Assembly (NCBI RefSeq): GCF_008704535.1 | Contig: NZ_CP023701.1 | Coordinates: 7,358,001-7,422,000, forward strand | Direction of reading: 5' to 3' | Length of the DNA: 64,000 nt | Source: Streptomyces subrutilus | GTDB lineage: Bacteria > Actinomycetota > Actinomycetes > Streptomycetales > Streptomycetaceae | In this document: in pieces, positions 31,502 to 40,241 of the stretch | How positions within the stretch are numbered: position 1 is the stretch's first letter | How the letters are laid out: every line of letters starts with the position of its first letter | Position numbers and translations under genes: made by a program | The notes under the pieces: generated by a model | Seen by the model: the letters and a program-made list of their open reading frames with translations, nothing else | What the model was told of the DNA's origin: nothing | Database searches by the model: none

Positions 31502-33780
31502 CTCGACATCCTCCTACATCCGGCACCCGGGCCGGAATCCGGAGTCGGGTCTGGCGGGAGCGGGGTCGCCGTCAGGACGAGGGCGGCCTGGTCGTCGTCG
31601 ATGCCGCCCGCCCCGGTGAAGGCGCGCACGGCGCGGGTCAGCGCGGTGATGACGGCCGGTGCGGTGGCCGGGCAGGGCGCCGCGGCCAGGGCCGCGACGA
31701 GCCGCTCCTCGCCGAACTGCTCGCCCGCGCCGTCACGGGCCTCGGTGATGCCGTCGGTGTACAGGAGCAGGCTTTCACCGGGCTGCAGCCGGATGCGGCG
31801 CGCGACGAGGTCCGGGGCGCGGGTGATGCCCAGGAGCAGGCCGTCGCTGGCGACGGGGCGCGGTTCCCGCCCGACCCCGATCAGGAGCGGGTGGGTGTGG
31901 CCGGCCCGGACGAAGGTGAGGTCGAGGCCGCCGTCGGGCACGGGGGAGAGGTGCCCGTAGACCAGGGTGACGAACCCGGTTCCGTGACTGCTGGGGCGGT
32001 CGAGGAGTGCCTTGTTCACCGCGCGGACCACGGCCTCGGGGCCGGGGAGCAGCGGGGCGACGGCGCGGGCGGTGTGGCGCACGAGGGCGGTGGTGGTGGC
32101 CGCGGTGGCGCCCCGGCCGCAGACGTCGCCGAGCATGAAGGCCCAGGCGCCGTCGTCGAGGGGGAACACGTCGTAGAAGTCCCCGCCGACGTCGAGGCCC
32201 TCACCCGCGGGATGGTAGTACGTGGCGATCTCGGTCCCGGGCACGGTCGGGACCTGCGGCAGCAGCAGCCCGGACTGGAGGTCGCGGGTGAGGGCGGCGC
32301 GCTGGGTGTACTGGCGGGCGTTGAGGGCGGCCGAGGCGGCGCGGCGGGCCAGTTCCTCGGCCAGCGCCACGGTGTGCCCGTCGAAGGCGTCCTCGCCGGT
32401 GGTCAGCAGGGTCAGGACGCCGAAGGCCTCGCCGCGGTCCAGCAGCGGGGCGCACAGGTACCCCGTCACCCTCAGGGCGCTCCACGGCCCGGACCCGGTG
32501 GGGGCGCGGCGCGCGACCTCGCTCTGCCCGGTCGCGAGCACCCGGCCCACGGCGTCGTCCACCGCGTCGTAGACCGGGAGGTGCGAGGCGAGGAGCCCTT
32601 CCTCGCGGGCGGTGGGCGCGGTGACGGCGAGGCGTTTGACGCGGCCGGCGTCGACCACGTCGACGGTGCACAGCGGGGCCAGGGCGGGAGCGCAGGCGGT
32701 GGCCAGCCGGCGCAGGGTCTCGGTGTAGTCCAGGTCGGAAGAGAGCGAGGTGCTGGCGGCGAGCAGGAAGGCGAGGTCCCTGCGCGCGGCCTGCTCACGG
32801 GCCTCGGCGGCGGCCCGGGCCTGCTCGGCCTCGTGCCGCTCGATGGCGAGGGCGGCCGTGCCCGCGAACACCCGGGCCAGGGCCAGGTCGGACTCCTGCG
32901 GCGCCCGGGGCGCGCGGTGGTACATCGCGAACGTGCCCAGCAGCGATCCGTCCCGGGCCAGGATCGGGGTGGACCAGCAGGCCCGCACGCCCGCCTGCTC
33001 GGCCAGGTCGCGGAAGTCGTCCCAGAAGGGGTCCGTGGCGATGTCCGTGACGATGACCGACTCCCGCCGGTGCGCCGCCGTGCCGCAGGAGCCCACGCCC
33101 TCGCCGGCGGCGATGCCGTCGATGGCCCGGTTGTAGAAGTCGGGCAGGCTCGGGGCGGCTCCGTGGCGCAGGTGGCGGCCGTCGGCGGCGGCGAGGAGGA
33201 CGGAGACGAGGACCTCTTCGGGCGCGAGGTCCTCGATCGCGCGGGCCATCCCGTCGAGCACCTGCTCCAGCGGTGCCTGCCGGGCGATCTGCTCCAGCAG
33301 GGCCCGGTGTTCGGCCGTCAGCCGCTGCGCCTGTTTGACCTGCGTGGTCTCCACGCCGGTGACGAGCACGCCCATCACGTTGCCGCCCACGTCCAGCCGC
33401 GGCTCGCAGGTGAGGTCGAAGGATGCCTCGCGCAGGGAGGGACCGCGGCCGACGACGACGCGGGTGTCCGGGCCGGTACGGGATTCACCGGACCGGTAGA
33501 CCCGGTCCAGCAGCGGCAGGAGCCCCGCGCCACCGCCACGGGGGAACAACTGCCCGAGCGGTACTCCGGTGCGGACGCCGAGGTCCTCGGCGCCGATCAC
33601 CGCGAAGAAGGCCTCGTTGGCGTGCTCCACCATGTGGGCGGGCCCGGCCAGGGAGGCGAAGACGCCCGAGGACTCGCCGAACAGGACCCGGATGTCCTGG
33701 TCGGCCCCGCGGACAGCACGGCCCGGGTGCCCCCCGGTGCCGGGCGCCGCCGGAGGCTGCTGCTGCGGAGCGCGGGTCAC
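31498..33780 (-). CDS. PAS-GAF-GAF-PP2C (SpoIIE/RsbU-type) phosphatase
   Basis: 760 residues from GTG 33778-33780, overlapping the stop of the upstream STAS gene. Order: PAS (about 30-150), GAF (about 165-315, with V-G-S-C-G-T-A), linker helix, GAF (about 340-495), PP2C (about 515-745) with V-G-G-D-F-Y-D, L-G-D-V-C-G-R-G, and D-D-D-Q-A-A-L-V-L. G-S-C-G-T-A is typical of the redox/light-type GAF domains that precede PP2C in actinobacteria; the ligand is unknown. It should reactivate STAS antagonists encoded on both sides. All three junctions around it overlap, implying fixed stoichiometry. Confidence 0.93.
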   Translation of the reverse strand: MTRAPQQQPPAAPGTGGHPGRAVRGADQDIRVLFGESSGVFASLAGPAHMVEHANEAFFAVIGAEDLGVRTGVPLGQLFPRGGGAGLLPLLDRVYRSGESRTGPDTRVVVGRGPSLREASFDLTCEPRLDVGGNVMGVLVTGVETTQVKQAQRLTAEHRALLEQIARQAPLEQVLDGMARAIEDLAPEEVLVSVLLAAADGRHLRHGAAPSLPDFYNRAIDGIAAGEGVGSCGTAAHRRESVIVTDIATDPFWDDFRDLAEQAGVRACWSTPILARDGSLLGTFAMYHRAPRAPQESDLALARVFAGTAALAIERHEAEQARAAAEAREQAARRDLAFLLAASTSLSSDLDYTETLRRLATACAPALAPLCTVDVVDAGRVKRLAVTAPTAREEGLLASHLPVYDAVDDAVGRVLATGQSEVARRAPTGSGPWSALRVTGYLCAPLLDRGEAFGVLTLLTTGEDAFDGHTVALAEELARRAASAALNARQYTQRAALTRDLQSGLLLPQVPTVPGTEIATYYHPAGEGLDVGGDFYDVFPLDDGAWAFMLGDVCGRGATAATTTALVRHTARAVAPLLPGPEAVVRAVNKALLDRPSSHGTGFVTLVYGHLSPVPDGGLDLTFVRAGHTHPLLIGVGREPRPVASDGLLLGITRAPDLVARRIRLQPGESLLLYTDGITEARDGAGEQFGEERLVAALAAAPCPATAPAVITALTRAVRAFTGAGGIDDDQAALVLTATPLPPDPTPDSGPGAGCRRMSR

Positions 33781-34178
33781 CGGCCCGCCGACCTCTCGCC
33801 GAGCGCACGCCCGGGCGCCGCGGCGTCCGAGGGCGCACCGCCGCCGTTCAGGGCGGTCTCGGCCGTCGGGTGTACGGGGATCACCCGGTCCAGGCCGGTC
33901 AGCGCGAGCACCCGCGCCACCGACCCCGGAACCGCGGCGATGCGCAGCGCGCCGGAGTGCGCCGACAACTGCTGGTAGATCTTGATCAGTCCGCCGATGC
34001 CGGAGGAGTCGCAGAAGGCGAGGGCGGTGCAGTCGACGACGACCAGCCGCGGCTGGTCCGGCCCGGTCAGCACCGAGTCGGCGGCCTCCTGCAACTGGAC
34101 GGCGCTGTCGAAGTCGAGTTCGCCGCACAGCGCGAACACGCATCCTTGTTCGGCCCGCCTGATGTCTACCGCGAACAC
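33777..34178 (-). CDS. STAS domain anti-sigma factor antagonist
   Basis: 133 residues. Of two nearby GTG codons I choose 34176-34178 because GGAGGAAG is nine bases away (three bases from the other). STAS features: C-V-F-A-L-C-G-E-L-D-F-D, V-V-V-D-C-T and the Ser site C-D-S-S-G-I-G-G-L. A 25-residue tail rich in Ala/Gly/Arg follows. It is the promoter-proximal gene of the four-gene minus-strand switch operon. Confidence 0.9.
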   Translation of the reverse strand: MFAVDIRRAEQGCVFALCGELDFDSAVQLQEAADSVLTGPDQPRLVVVDCTALAFCDSSGIGGLIKIYQQLSAHSGALRIAAVPGSVARVLALTGLDRVIPVHPTAETALNGGGAPSDAAAPGRALGERSAGR

Positions 34179-34490
34179 CCGCACCTTCCTCCACGTCGTC
34201 GTCACCCGTACCGACCCGATGATAGTGACCGCCCCGGCGTGACCGCGGGGCCCGGTCCCCGCCGGGGCGTCCGACGCGACGGGAGGCGGCCGCTGCCGCC
34301 TTCGTGTGACTGCGGTCACGCGGGCCCGTGTTGCGGAGGCGGTGTGCCCATCCCGTGCCCGTGCGGTGGCGAACGGCCTTGCGAGGGCGGCGCGGTTGCG
34401 AGAGGAGCGTCTGATGGAGGATGGTTGCCGCAGGGCAAGGTTTCCTTCGAGGCGATGAGGTGAGGGGTTCGCGCAGCGGGCCTTCAACGT
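34179..34490. promoter_or_regulatory. Divergent promoter region between two partner-switching operons
   Basis: A 312-bp gap separates the minus-strand operon from the plus-strand B12-linked operon, so both promoters lie here. It contains GTGACTGCGGTCAC (34306-34319), a perfect 5-4-5 palindrome that fits GTG-N6-GNCAC, the pattern I recall for the Streptomyces cAMP receptor protein. No clear -10/-35 pair was recognised. Confidence 0.35.
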
Positions 34491-36185
34491 TTGGCGAATT
34501 CCACCCAGGCAACGTCCAGCACGATCACGGCAGCGGGTGTTCCGTGGGGTGAGGCCCCTTACCCGGTGCTCCTCGTCGACGCCCAGGCCCGCCTGGTCTC
34601 CGTCAACGACGCGGCCGCCCTGGTCTTCCCCCGCGCCCGGCCGGGCGCCCTGCTGGCCGACACCGTGCCCGCCTGGCTGTCCACGGCGCACGCGCAAGGC
34701 CCCTCCCCGGTCCCCGCCCAGCGTCCGGGGCTGCCCCGGGCCGGCGGGCAGCACCCCGAGACCGACCGGGACCGGATCGTGCAGGGCCCGGTGGGGGACC
34801 GTACCTACGAGGCGCACCCGACGGTCCGCGGCGACGGCACGGTGGTCTGGTGGCTGGTCGACGACACCGACCACCGTCTGGCGCGCGAAGCCCTGCAGAT
34901 GGAGCGCGAGCGCACGGCCTTCCTGACGCAGGCGTCCAACCTGCTGCTCTCCTCACTCAATCTGGACCGGTGCATGGACGTCACGGCGCAGATGGCCGCG
35001 GAACACCTCGCCGACGCGGCGCTGGTGATCGCTCCGTCCAACGGCCGTGACCTGCCGGTGGTCGCCTGTCTGCGCGGCGGTACGCCGTCGATGTCCCGCG
35101 TGGCCGTCGACCCCGAAGAGGTACCGGGACTGGGGGAGGCCCTCCAGGGCTTCCCGCCCGTACCCTCCCGCTGGATCGATCCCTCCGCAGCCCCGGCCTG
35201 GCTGATCCCGGACGGCTTCGGCGCGGTGGGCTCGATCGTCATCACCCCGCTGCCCGGGCACGGCGTGCCCGCCGGCGCCCTGGTCCTGCTCCGCAGGACC
35301 GGCGCCGCGGCGTTCACCGAGGGCGAGGAGGTCTTCGCCCGACTGTTCGCCGCCCGCGCCGGCGCCGCGATGTCGGCCGCCCGGCTGTACGCGGAACAGT
35401 CCTCGATCACCGAGACACTGATGCGCGACCTGCTGCCCCCGTCGCTGCACCAGGTCTCGGGAGTGGAGTACGCGGGCGGCTACCGCCCCTCGCAGGACCA
35501 CGAGCGGATCGGCGGCGACTTCTACGACGTCCACCCCGCCGCCGTCGCGGGCGACGCCTCGCTCGTCGTGCTCGGCGACGTGTGCGGCAAGGGACTGGAA
35601 GCCGCGGTGATGACGGGGAAGATCCGCAACACCCTGCACGCCCTGCTGCCGATGGCCGACGACCACCACCGGATGCTGAGCCTGCTCAACACCGCGCTCC
35701 TGAACACCCACAACGCCCGCTTCGCCACCCTCGTGCTGGCCTCCGCGACGCGCGAGGGCAACACGGTGCGGCTGCGGTTGACCAGCGCCGGCCACCCCGC
35801 GCCGCTGATCCTGCGCTCCGACGGCCGGGTCGAGGAGGCGCCCACCCAGGGCACCCTGGTCGGCGCGCTGCCCGACGTCGTCACCCAGACGGCGCTGGTG
35901 ACGCTCGCACCGGGCGAGACCTGCGTCCTGCACACGGACGGGATCACCGAGGCGCAGGGAGGTCCGCTGGGCGGGGACATGTTCGGCGATGCCCGCCTGC
36001 GCCGGGCGCTCTCGGAGTGCGCGGGCATGCCCGCCGAGGCCGTCGTCGAGCGGGTGCAGATGCTCGCCTCCCAGTGGGTCGGGACCGGCCGCCACGACGA
36101 CATGGCCCTCGTGGCCATCTCGGCTCCGCGCACCAACCACCTCAGCGCCGTGGACGGCCACACCCGCGGCCGGTTCACCGCGTGA
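34491..36185 (+). CDS. PAS-PP2C (SpoIIE/RsbU-type) phosphatase of the B12-linked module
   Basis: Up to 564 residues. The frame opens after a stop at 34461 and the only near start is TTG 34491, which lacks a good ribosome binding site; the exact start is uncertain, but the PAS-like part (P-V-L-L-V-D-A-Q-A-R-L-V-S-V-N-D) begins at once. A GAF-like region (about 145-300) and a PP2C domain (about 320-550) follow: I-G-G-D-F-Y-D, L-G-D-V-C-G-K-G, D-D-M-A-L-V-A-I. It ends with a GTGA overlap into the B12-binding protein gene. Expected to dephosphorylate the STAS protein encoded third in this unit. Confidence 0.9.
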   Translation: MANSTQATSSTITAAGVPWGEAPYPVLLVDAQARLVSVNDAAALVFPRARPGALLADTVPAWLSTAHAQGPSPVPAQRPGLPRAGGQHPETDRDRIVQGPVGDRTYEAHPTVRGDGTVVWWLVDDTDHRLAREALQMERERTAFLTQASNLLLSSLNLDRCMDVTAQMAAEHLADAALVIAPSNGRDLPVVACLRGGTPSMSRVAVDPEEVPGLGEALQGFPPVPSRWIDPSAAPAWLIPDGFGAVGSIVITPLPGHGVPAGALVLLRRTGAAAFTEGEEVFARLFAARAGAAMSAARLYAEQSSITETLMRDLLPPSLHQVSGVEYAGGYRPSQDHERIGGDFYDVHPAAVAGDASLVVLGDVCGKGLEAAVMTGKIRNTLHALLPMADDHHRMLSLLNTALLNTHNARFATLVLASATREGNTVRLRLTSAGHPAPLILRSDGRVEEAPTQGTLVGALPDVVTQTALVTLAPGETCVLHTDGITEAQGGPLGGDMFGDARLRRALSECAGMPAEAVVERVQMLASQWVGTGRHDDMALVAISAPRTNHLSAVDGHTRGRFTA

Positions 36186-37264
36186 GCCCACGGCACACCA
36201 CTGCCCCCGCCGCGGACCGGTCGGCGAAGGAGCTCTGGGAATCGGTCATCGACCTCGACGAACCCGGGGCGATGGCGGTCGTGCGCCGGGCCCTGGACGC
36301 GGGCCTGGACGCGGAGAGCGTCCTGCTCGACGTGATCGCCCCCGTCCAGGGGCAGGTGGGCGAGGAATGGGCCGCCAACCGCATCACCGTCGCCCAGGAG
36401 CACGCCGCGACCGCGATCAACGACCGGGCCGTCGCCGCACTGGCCCGGCACCCCTCGGTGCGTGCGACGCCCACCCGCGGCCGGATCACCGTGGCCTGCG
36501 TGGACGGCGAATGGCACGCGCTACCCGCACGGCTGCTGGCCGAGGTGCTGAAGCTGCGGGGCTGGCACGTCGACTACCTCGGCGCCCAGGTGCCCGCGCC
36601 GCACCTGATCGCGCACCTGCACCGCACCGGCCCCGACGCCGTCGCCCTCTCCAGCTCGATCGCCACCCGCCTGCCCACCGCCCACGCGACGATCACCGCC
36701 TGCCAGGCCGCCGGCACGCCCGTACTCGTCGGCGGAGCCGCCTTCGGGCCCGACGGACGCTACGCCCGGCTCCTGGGCGCCGACGCCTGGGCGCCCGACG
36801 CCCGCGCCGCCGCCGACGACCTGGCCCGCGGTCCGCTGCCGCGCCCCCAGCCCGACCACCAGGCCATCGACGACCTCCCCCACCTCGCCGACCAGGAGTA
36901 CACCCTCGTCGCGCGCAGCCGCCCGCACCTCGTACGGGTGGTCTTCACCGGGCTCCAGGACGCCTATCCGGCGATGCGCGACTACAGCGACCTGCAGCGC
37001 GAGCACACCGCCGAAGACCTCTCCCGCATCGTGGAGTTCCTCGCCACCGCCCTCTACACGGACGACGAGGAGCTCTTCTGCGGCTTCCTCCTGTGGACCG
37101 CCGACGTCCTGAACGCCCGCGGGGTCCCGGCCCGCTCCCTCCTTCCGGCCCTGGCGCTCCTGGGCCGCGAACTGAAGGACTTCCCCCGCGCCGCCGGCAT
37201 CCTCCGGTCCGGCGCCGACCGTCTGACCAGTGCCCCTCTCACCGCCGCAGGGATCGCCGAATGA
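36182..37264 (+). CDS. B12-binding sensor protein with CarH-like cap motif, no DNA-binding domain
   Basis: 360 residues, GTG overlapping the phosphatase stop. N-terminal helical cap (about 12-85) contains W-x9-E-H exactly (Trp63, Glu73, His74 in W-A-A-N-R-I-T-V-A-Q-E-H), the motif that faces the upper ligand in the adenosylcobalamin photoreceptor CarH. The Rossmann-like cobalamin domain (about 98-210) has D-G-E-W-H (His112, lower-ligand position of D/E-x-H), A-L-S-S-S and V-G-G-A. A ~140-residue C-terminal helical domain follows, with L-F-C-G-F-L-L-W. There is no MerR HTH, so output should be by protein contact. The phosphatase and STAS neighbours suggest light or B12 control of partner switching. 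Confidence 0.9.
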   Translation: MSPRHTTAPAADRSAKELWESVIDLDEPGAMAVVRRALDAGLDAESVLLDVIAPVQGQVGEEWAANRITVAQEHAATAINDRAVAALARHPSVRATPTRGRITVACVDGEWHALPARLLAEVLKLRGWHVDYLGAQVPAPHLIAHLHRTGPDAVALSSSIATRLPTAHATITACQAAGTPVLVGGAAFGPDGRYARLLGADAWAPDARAAADDLARGPLPRPQPDHQAIDDLPHLADQEYTLVARSRPHLVRVVFTGLQDAYPAMRDYSDLQREHTAEDLSRIVEFLATALYTDDEELFCGFLLWTADVLNARGVPARSLLPALALLGRELKDFPRAAGILRSGADRLTSAPLTAAGIAE

Positions 37265-37692
37265 CCAGCCTGCCCCCCAGCCCGCTCCACCTGACGTGTG
37301 TCGATGCGCACGACACCGTGCGCATCGAGCTGCGCGGCGACCTCGACCACCACTGCGCCGACATCCTCCTGGACGCCGTCACGCGCGTGCTGTCCGAGCG
37401 GACGGGCCTGCGCGACCTCCACGTGCACTGCGCCGACCTCACCGCCGTCGATTCGAGCGGGCTCTCGACGCTGCTGATGGTCCGGCGCCGCACCGGCGCG
37501 GCGGGGGTACGCCTCCACCTCGACGACCGTCCCGTGAAACTCGACCGGCTGCTGAAGATCACCGGTACGCTGGAGCACTTCACCACCCCGGACGCGGGAG
37601 CCCGGCCCGGCTCCTCCGGGCCGGAGAGACGGTCCACCGCTCCGGAGGAATCCATACCGGCCCGCTCCGGCGGCCCGGACACCAGCACCTGA
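37261..37692 (+). CDS. STAS domain anti-sigma factor antagonist of the B12-linked module
   Basis: 143 residues, ATG overlapping the upstream TGA (ATGA). STAS features: V-R-I-E-L-R-G-D-L-D, L-H-V-H-C-A-D-L, and the Ser site A-V-D-S-S-G-L-S-T-L-L. A 35-residue Ser/Pro/Arg tail follows the domain. Third gene of the coupled unit; the likely substrate of the phosphatase two genes upstream. Confidence 0.92.
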   Translation: MTSLPPSPLHLTCVDAHDTVRIELRGDLDHHCADILLDAVTRVLSERTGLRDLHVHCADLTAVDSSGLSTLLMVRRRTGAAGVRLHLDDRPVKLDRLLKITGTLEHFTTPDAGARPGSSGPERRSTAPEESIPARSGGPDTST

Positions 37693-37745
37693 CGCCGGCC
37701 CGCTCCGGCGCCGCCGGACGAACCGCTCGGGTGGAGGGAACGCAG

Positions 37746-38273
37746 ATGCCGGTACCGGCCCCCGGGCCACGCAGCACCGACCACGACGCCGCACGCTCCG
37801 TCAGTGACATCGTCGAACTCCTCGACGTCGTATGGGAAAGGGCCCGCCAGACCACCACCGCGGCCCCGGCCTCGGCCTCGCAGCTCCGCCTGATGTACCT
37901 CGTCGACGGCCGGCCGGGCATCCGCATGCGGGCCCTGGCCCACCTCCTCGACGCCGCCGCGCCCTCCGTCACCCGCCTGTGCGACCGCCTCGAAGCCATC
38001 GGCTTCCTCGAACGCCACCCCTGCCCGGACAGCGGCCGCGAACTCACCCTCAAGCTGACCCCGGCCGGAGAGGCGCACCTCGCACAGATACGCGAGAGCC
38101 GCGAGCAGACCCTCTCCCACGCCCTCGGCACGATGACGGCCGACCACCGCCGCGCCCTGGTCACCGGCCTGGCCGCCCTGCACCTCGGCATCACCGGCGC
38201 GGCCGCCGGCCTGCCGCAGCAGCGCGACTGCGCCCCCGACGCGCAGGACGCCGTCACCCGACTGTCGGGCTGA
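37746..38273 (+). CDS. MarR family transcriptional regulator
   Basis: 175 residues; ATG 37746 after GGAGGGA. Winged helix: S-Q-L-R-L-M-Y-L-V, M-R-A-L-A-H-L-L, recognition region A-P-S-V-T-R-L-C-D-R-L-E, wing G-F-L-E-R-H-P-C-P-D-S-G-R-E-L. It lies 53 bp after the STAS gene on the same strand, so it may be read from the same transcript and form the transcriptional arm of the B12-linked module. It is also 200 bp upstream of the MFS exporter, whose operator it could bind; the exporter has its own MarR. Confidence 0.9.
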   Translation: MPVPAPGPRSTDHDAARSVSDIVELLDVVWERARQTTTAAPASASQLRLMYLVDGRPGIRMRALAHLLDAAAPSVTRLCDRLEAIGFLERHPCPDSGRELTLKLTPAGEAHLAQIRESREQTLSHALGTMTADHRRALVTGLAALHLGITGAAAGLPQQRDCAPDAQDAVTRLSG

Positions 38274-38431
38274 GGGACCCACGGGCCGCGGGGCGCGACC
38301 CCCGGCTGCCGGCCCGGACGTCCGACGCCTGGCGTCCCTAACCGCAGCCGGGTCGGCCTCCTGCTGCGCGCCCGCGCTCAGGAGCCGGCCCGAGCCCACG
38401 CCGTTCGCCTCGTCTCCCGAAGCGGACTAAA

Positions 38432-38449
38432 TTGGTTGAAGTCAAGCAA
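38432..38449. promoter_or_regulatory. MarR-type operator upstream of the MFS gene
   Basis: TTGGTTGA-AG-TCAAGCAA is an 8-2-8 inverted repeat with one mismatch and a perfect TTGA-AG-TCAA core, in a short A+T-rich island 20-40 bases before the exporter start. Both the form and the position fit a MarR dimer site overlapping the promoter. Confidence 0.6.
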
Positions 38450-38471
38450 GTAAGTCGGCCATGACGTCCCA

Positions 38472-40241
38472 GTGGAAGTGATCCCCGTGGGAACAGGCCC
38501 GCACCCTCCAGGGCGACCCCTCACCCCTTCCCCCCGCTACAAATGGGTCGCGCTCTCCAACACCACCCTCGGCGTCCTCATCGCCTCCATCAACATGTCG
38601 GTCATGCTGATCGCGCTCCCCGACATCTTCCGGGGCATCGGCGTCGACCCCCTCCAGCCGGGGAACACCGGGCTCCTCCTCTGGCTGATCATGAGCTACC
38701 TCGTCGTCACCGCCGTGCTCGTCGTCAGCTTCGGACGGCTCGGAGACATGTACGGCAGGGCCCGGATGTACAACGCCGGATTCGCGATCTTCACCGTCTT
38801 CTCGGTGCTGCTGTCCGTGACCTGGATGCACGGCACGGCGGCGGCGCTCTGGCTGATCGCCATGCGCGTCCTGCAAGGCGTCGGCGGTGCCATGCTCATG
38901 GCGAACTCCAACGCGATCCTGACCGACGCGTTCCCCTCGCACCAGCGCGGCCTCGCCCTCGGCCTGAACCAGGTCGCCGGCATCGCCGGCTCGTTCCTCG
39001 GACTGATCATCGGCGGACTGCTCGGGCCGATCGACTGGCGGCTCGTCTTCCTCGTCTCCGTGCCCTTCGGGGTCTTCGGAACGGTCTGGGCCTACCTCCG
39101 GCTCCGCGACACCGGGGTCCGCTCGCCCGCCCGGCTCGACTGGTGGGGCAACATCACCTTCGCCGTCGGGCTGATCGCGGTGCTGGCCGGCATCACCTAC
39201 GGCATCCAGCCGTACGGCGGCCACCCCATGGGCTGGACCAACCCGGCCGTGCTCGCCACCATCGCCGCGGGCATCCTCGTCCTGATCGTCTTCTGCGTGG
39301 TGGAGACCAAGGTCCCCGCGCCGTTGTTCCAGCTCAAACTGTTCCGGATCCGGGCCTTCACCGCCGGCAACCTCGCCAGCCTGCTGGCCTCGCTCGGCCG
39401 CGGCGGCCTGATGTTCATCCTGATCATCTGGCTCCAGGGCATCTGGCTGCCCCGCCACGGCTACGGCTTCTCCGACACCCCGCTGTGGGCCGGCATCTAC
39501 ATGCTGCCGCTGACGGTCGGGTTCCTGGTGGCCGGACCCGTCTCGGGCTGGTTCTCGGACCGCTTCGGGGCCCGGCTCTTCGCGACCGGCGGCATGCTCC
39601 TCGCCGCCGCCACCTTCGCCGCGCTCCAAGCGCTGCCCGTCGACTTCAGCTACCCGTACTTCGCGGCGATCCTGCTGCTCAACGGCATCGGGATGGGACT
39701 GTTCGCCGCCCCCAACCGGGCCGCCGTCATGAACAGCCTGCCGCCCGACCAGCGCGGGGTCGGAGCCGGAATCAGCACCACCTTCCAGAATTCGGCCATC
39801 GTGCTCTCCATCGGCATCTTCTTCTCGCTGATGATCGCCGGCCTGTCCTCGTCCCTGCCCGGCGCGCTCACCGGCGGGCTCACCGCCCAGGGCGTGCCGG
39901 CGGCCGACGCCGCCCGGGTCGCCGCGCTGCCGCCCGTCGGGGTGCTGTTCGCCTCGCTGCTCGGCTACAACCCGGTCGGAACCCTGCTGGGCTCCGGGGT
40001 GGTGGACCGGCTGCCGCCGGGCAACGCCTCGTACCTGACCGGCCGCGAGTTCTTCCCGAAGCTGATCTCCGGCCCCTTCGAACAGGGCCTCTCGGTCGCC
40101 TTCGGCTTCGCGATCGCCTGCTGCCTGATCGCCGCCGTCGCCTCCCTGCTGCGCGGTGGGCGCTACGTGCACGACGAGGCGGTGGCCCGGGAGGCGGAGG
40201 CCACCGCGCGGACGACGGCCAAGACGGCCAAGAGGCCGTGA
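38472..40241 (+). CDS. MFS drug exporter, DHA2 (14-TM) family
   Basis: 589 residues from GTG 38472; GTG 38487 with GGAAG eight bases upstream is an equally good start. About fourteen membrane helices are visible from residue ~22 on. Motif A is G-R-L-G-D-M-Y-G-R-A, and the motif C-like sequence is Q-V-A-G-I-A-G-S-F-L-G-L-I-I-G-G. It is a proton-driven exporter of the EmrB/QacA type for drugs or secondary metabolites. TGATG overlap with a downstream marR gene, and an upstream palindrome, indicate substrate-induced derepression. Export of the PTM product is possible but nothing in the sequence shows it. Confidence 0.92.
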   Translation: MEVIPVGTGPHPPGRPLTPSPRYKWVALSNTTLGVLIASINMSVMLIALPDIFRGIGVDPLQPGNTGLLLWLIMSYLVVTAVLVVSFGRLGDMYGRARMYNAGFAIFTVFSVLLSVTWMHGTAAALWLIAMRVLQGVGGAMLMANSNAILTDAFPSHQRGLALGLNQVAGIAGSFLGLIIGGLLGPIDWRLVFLVSVPFGVFGTVWAYLRLRDTGVRSPARLDWWGNITFAVGLIAVLAGITYGIQPYGGHPMGWTNPAVLATIAAGILVLIVFCVVETKVPAPLFQLKLFRIRAFTAGNLASLLASLGRGGLMFILIIWLQGIWLPRHGYGFSDTPLWAGIYMLPLTVGFLVAGPVSGWFSDRFGARLFATGGMLLAAATFAALQALPVDFSYPYFAAILLLNGIGMGLFAAPNRAAVMNSLPPDQRGVGAGISTTFQNSAIVLSIGIFFSLMIAGLSSSLPGALTGGLTAQGVPAADAARVAALPPVGVLFASLLGYNPVGTLLGSGVVDRLPPGNASYLTGREFFPKLISGPFEQGLSVAFGFAIACCLIAAVASLLRGGRYVHDEAVAREAEATARTTAKTAKRP

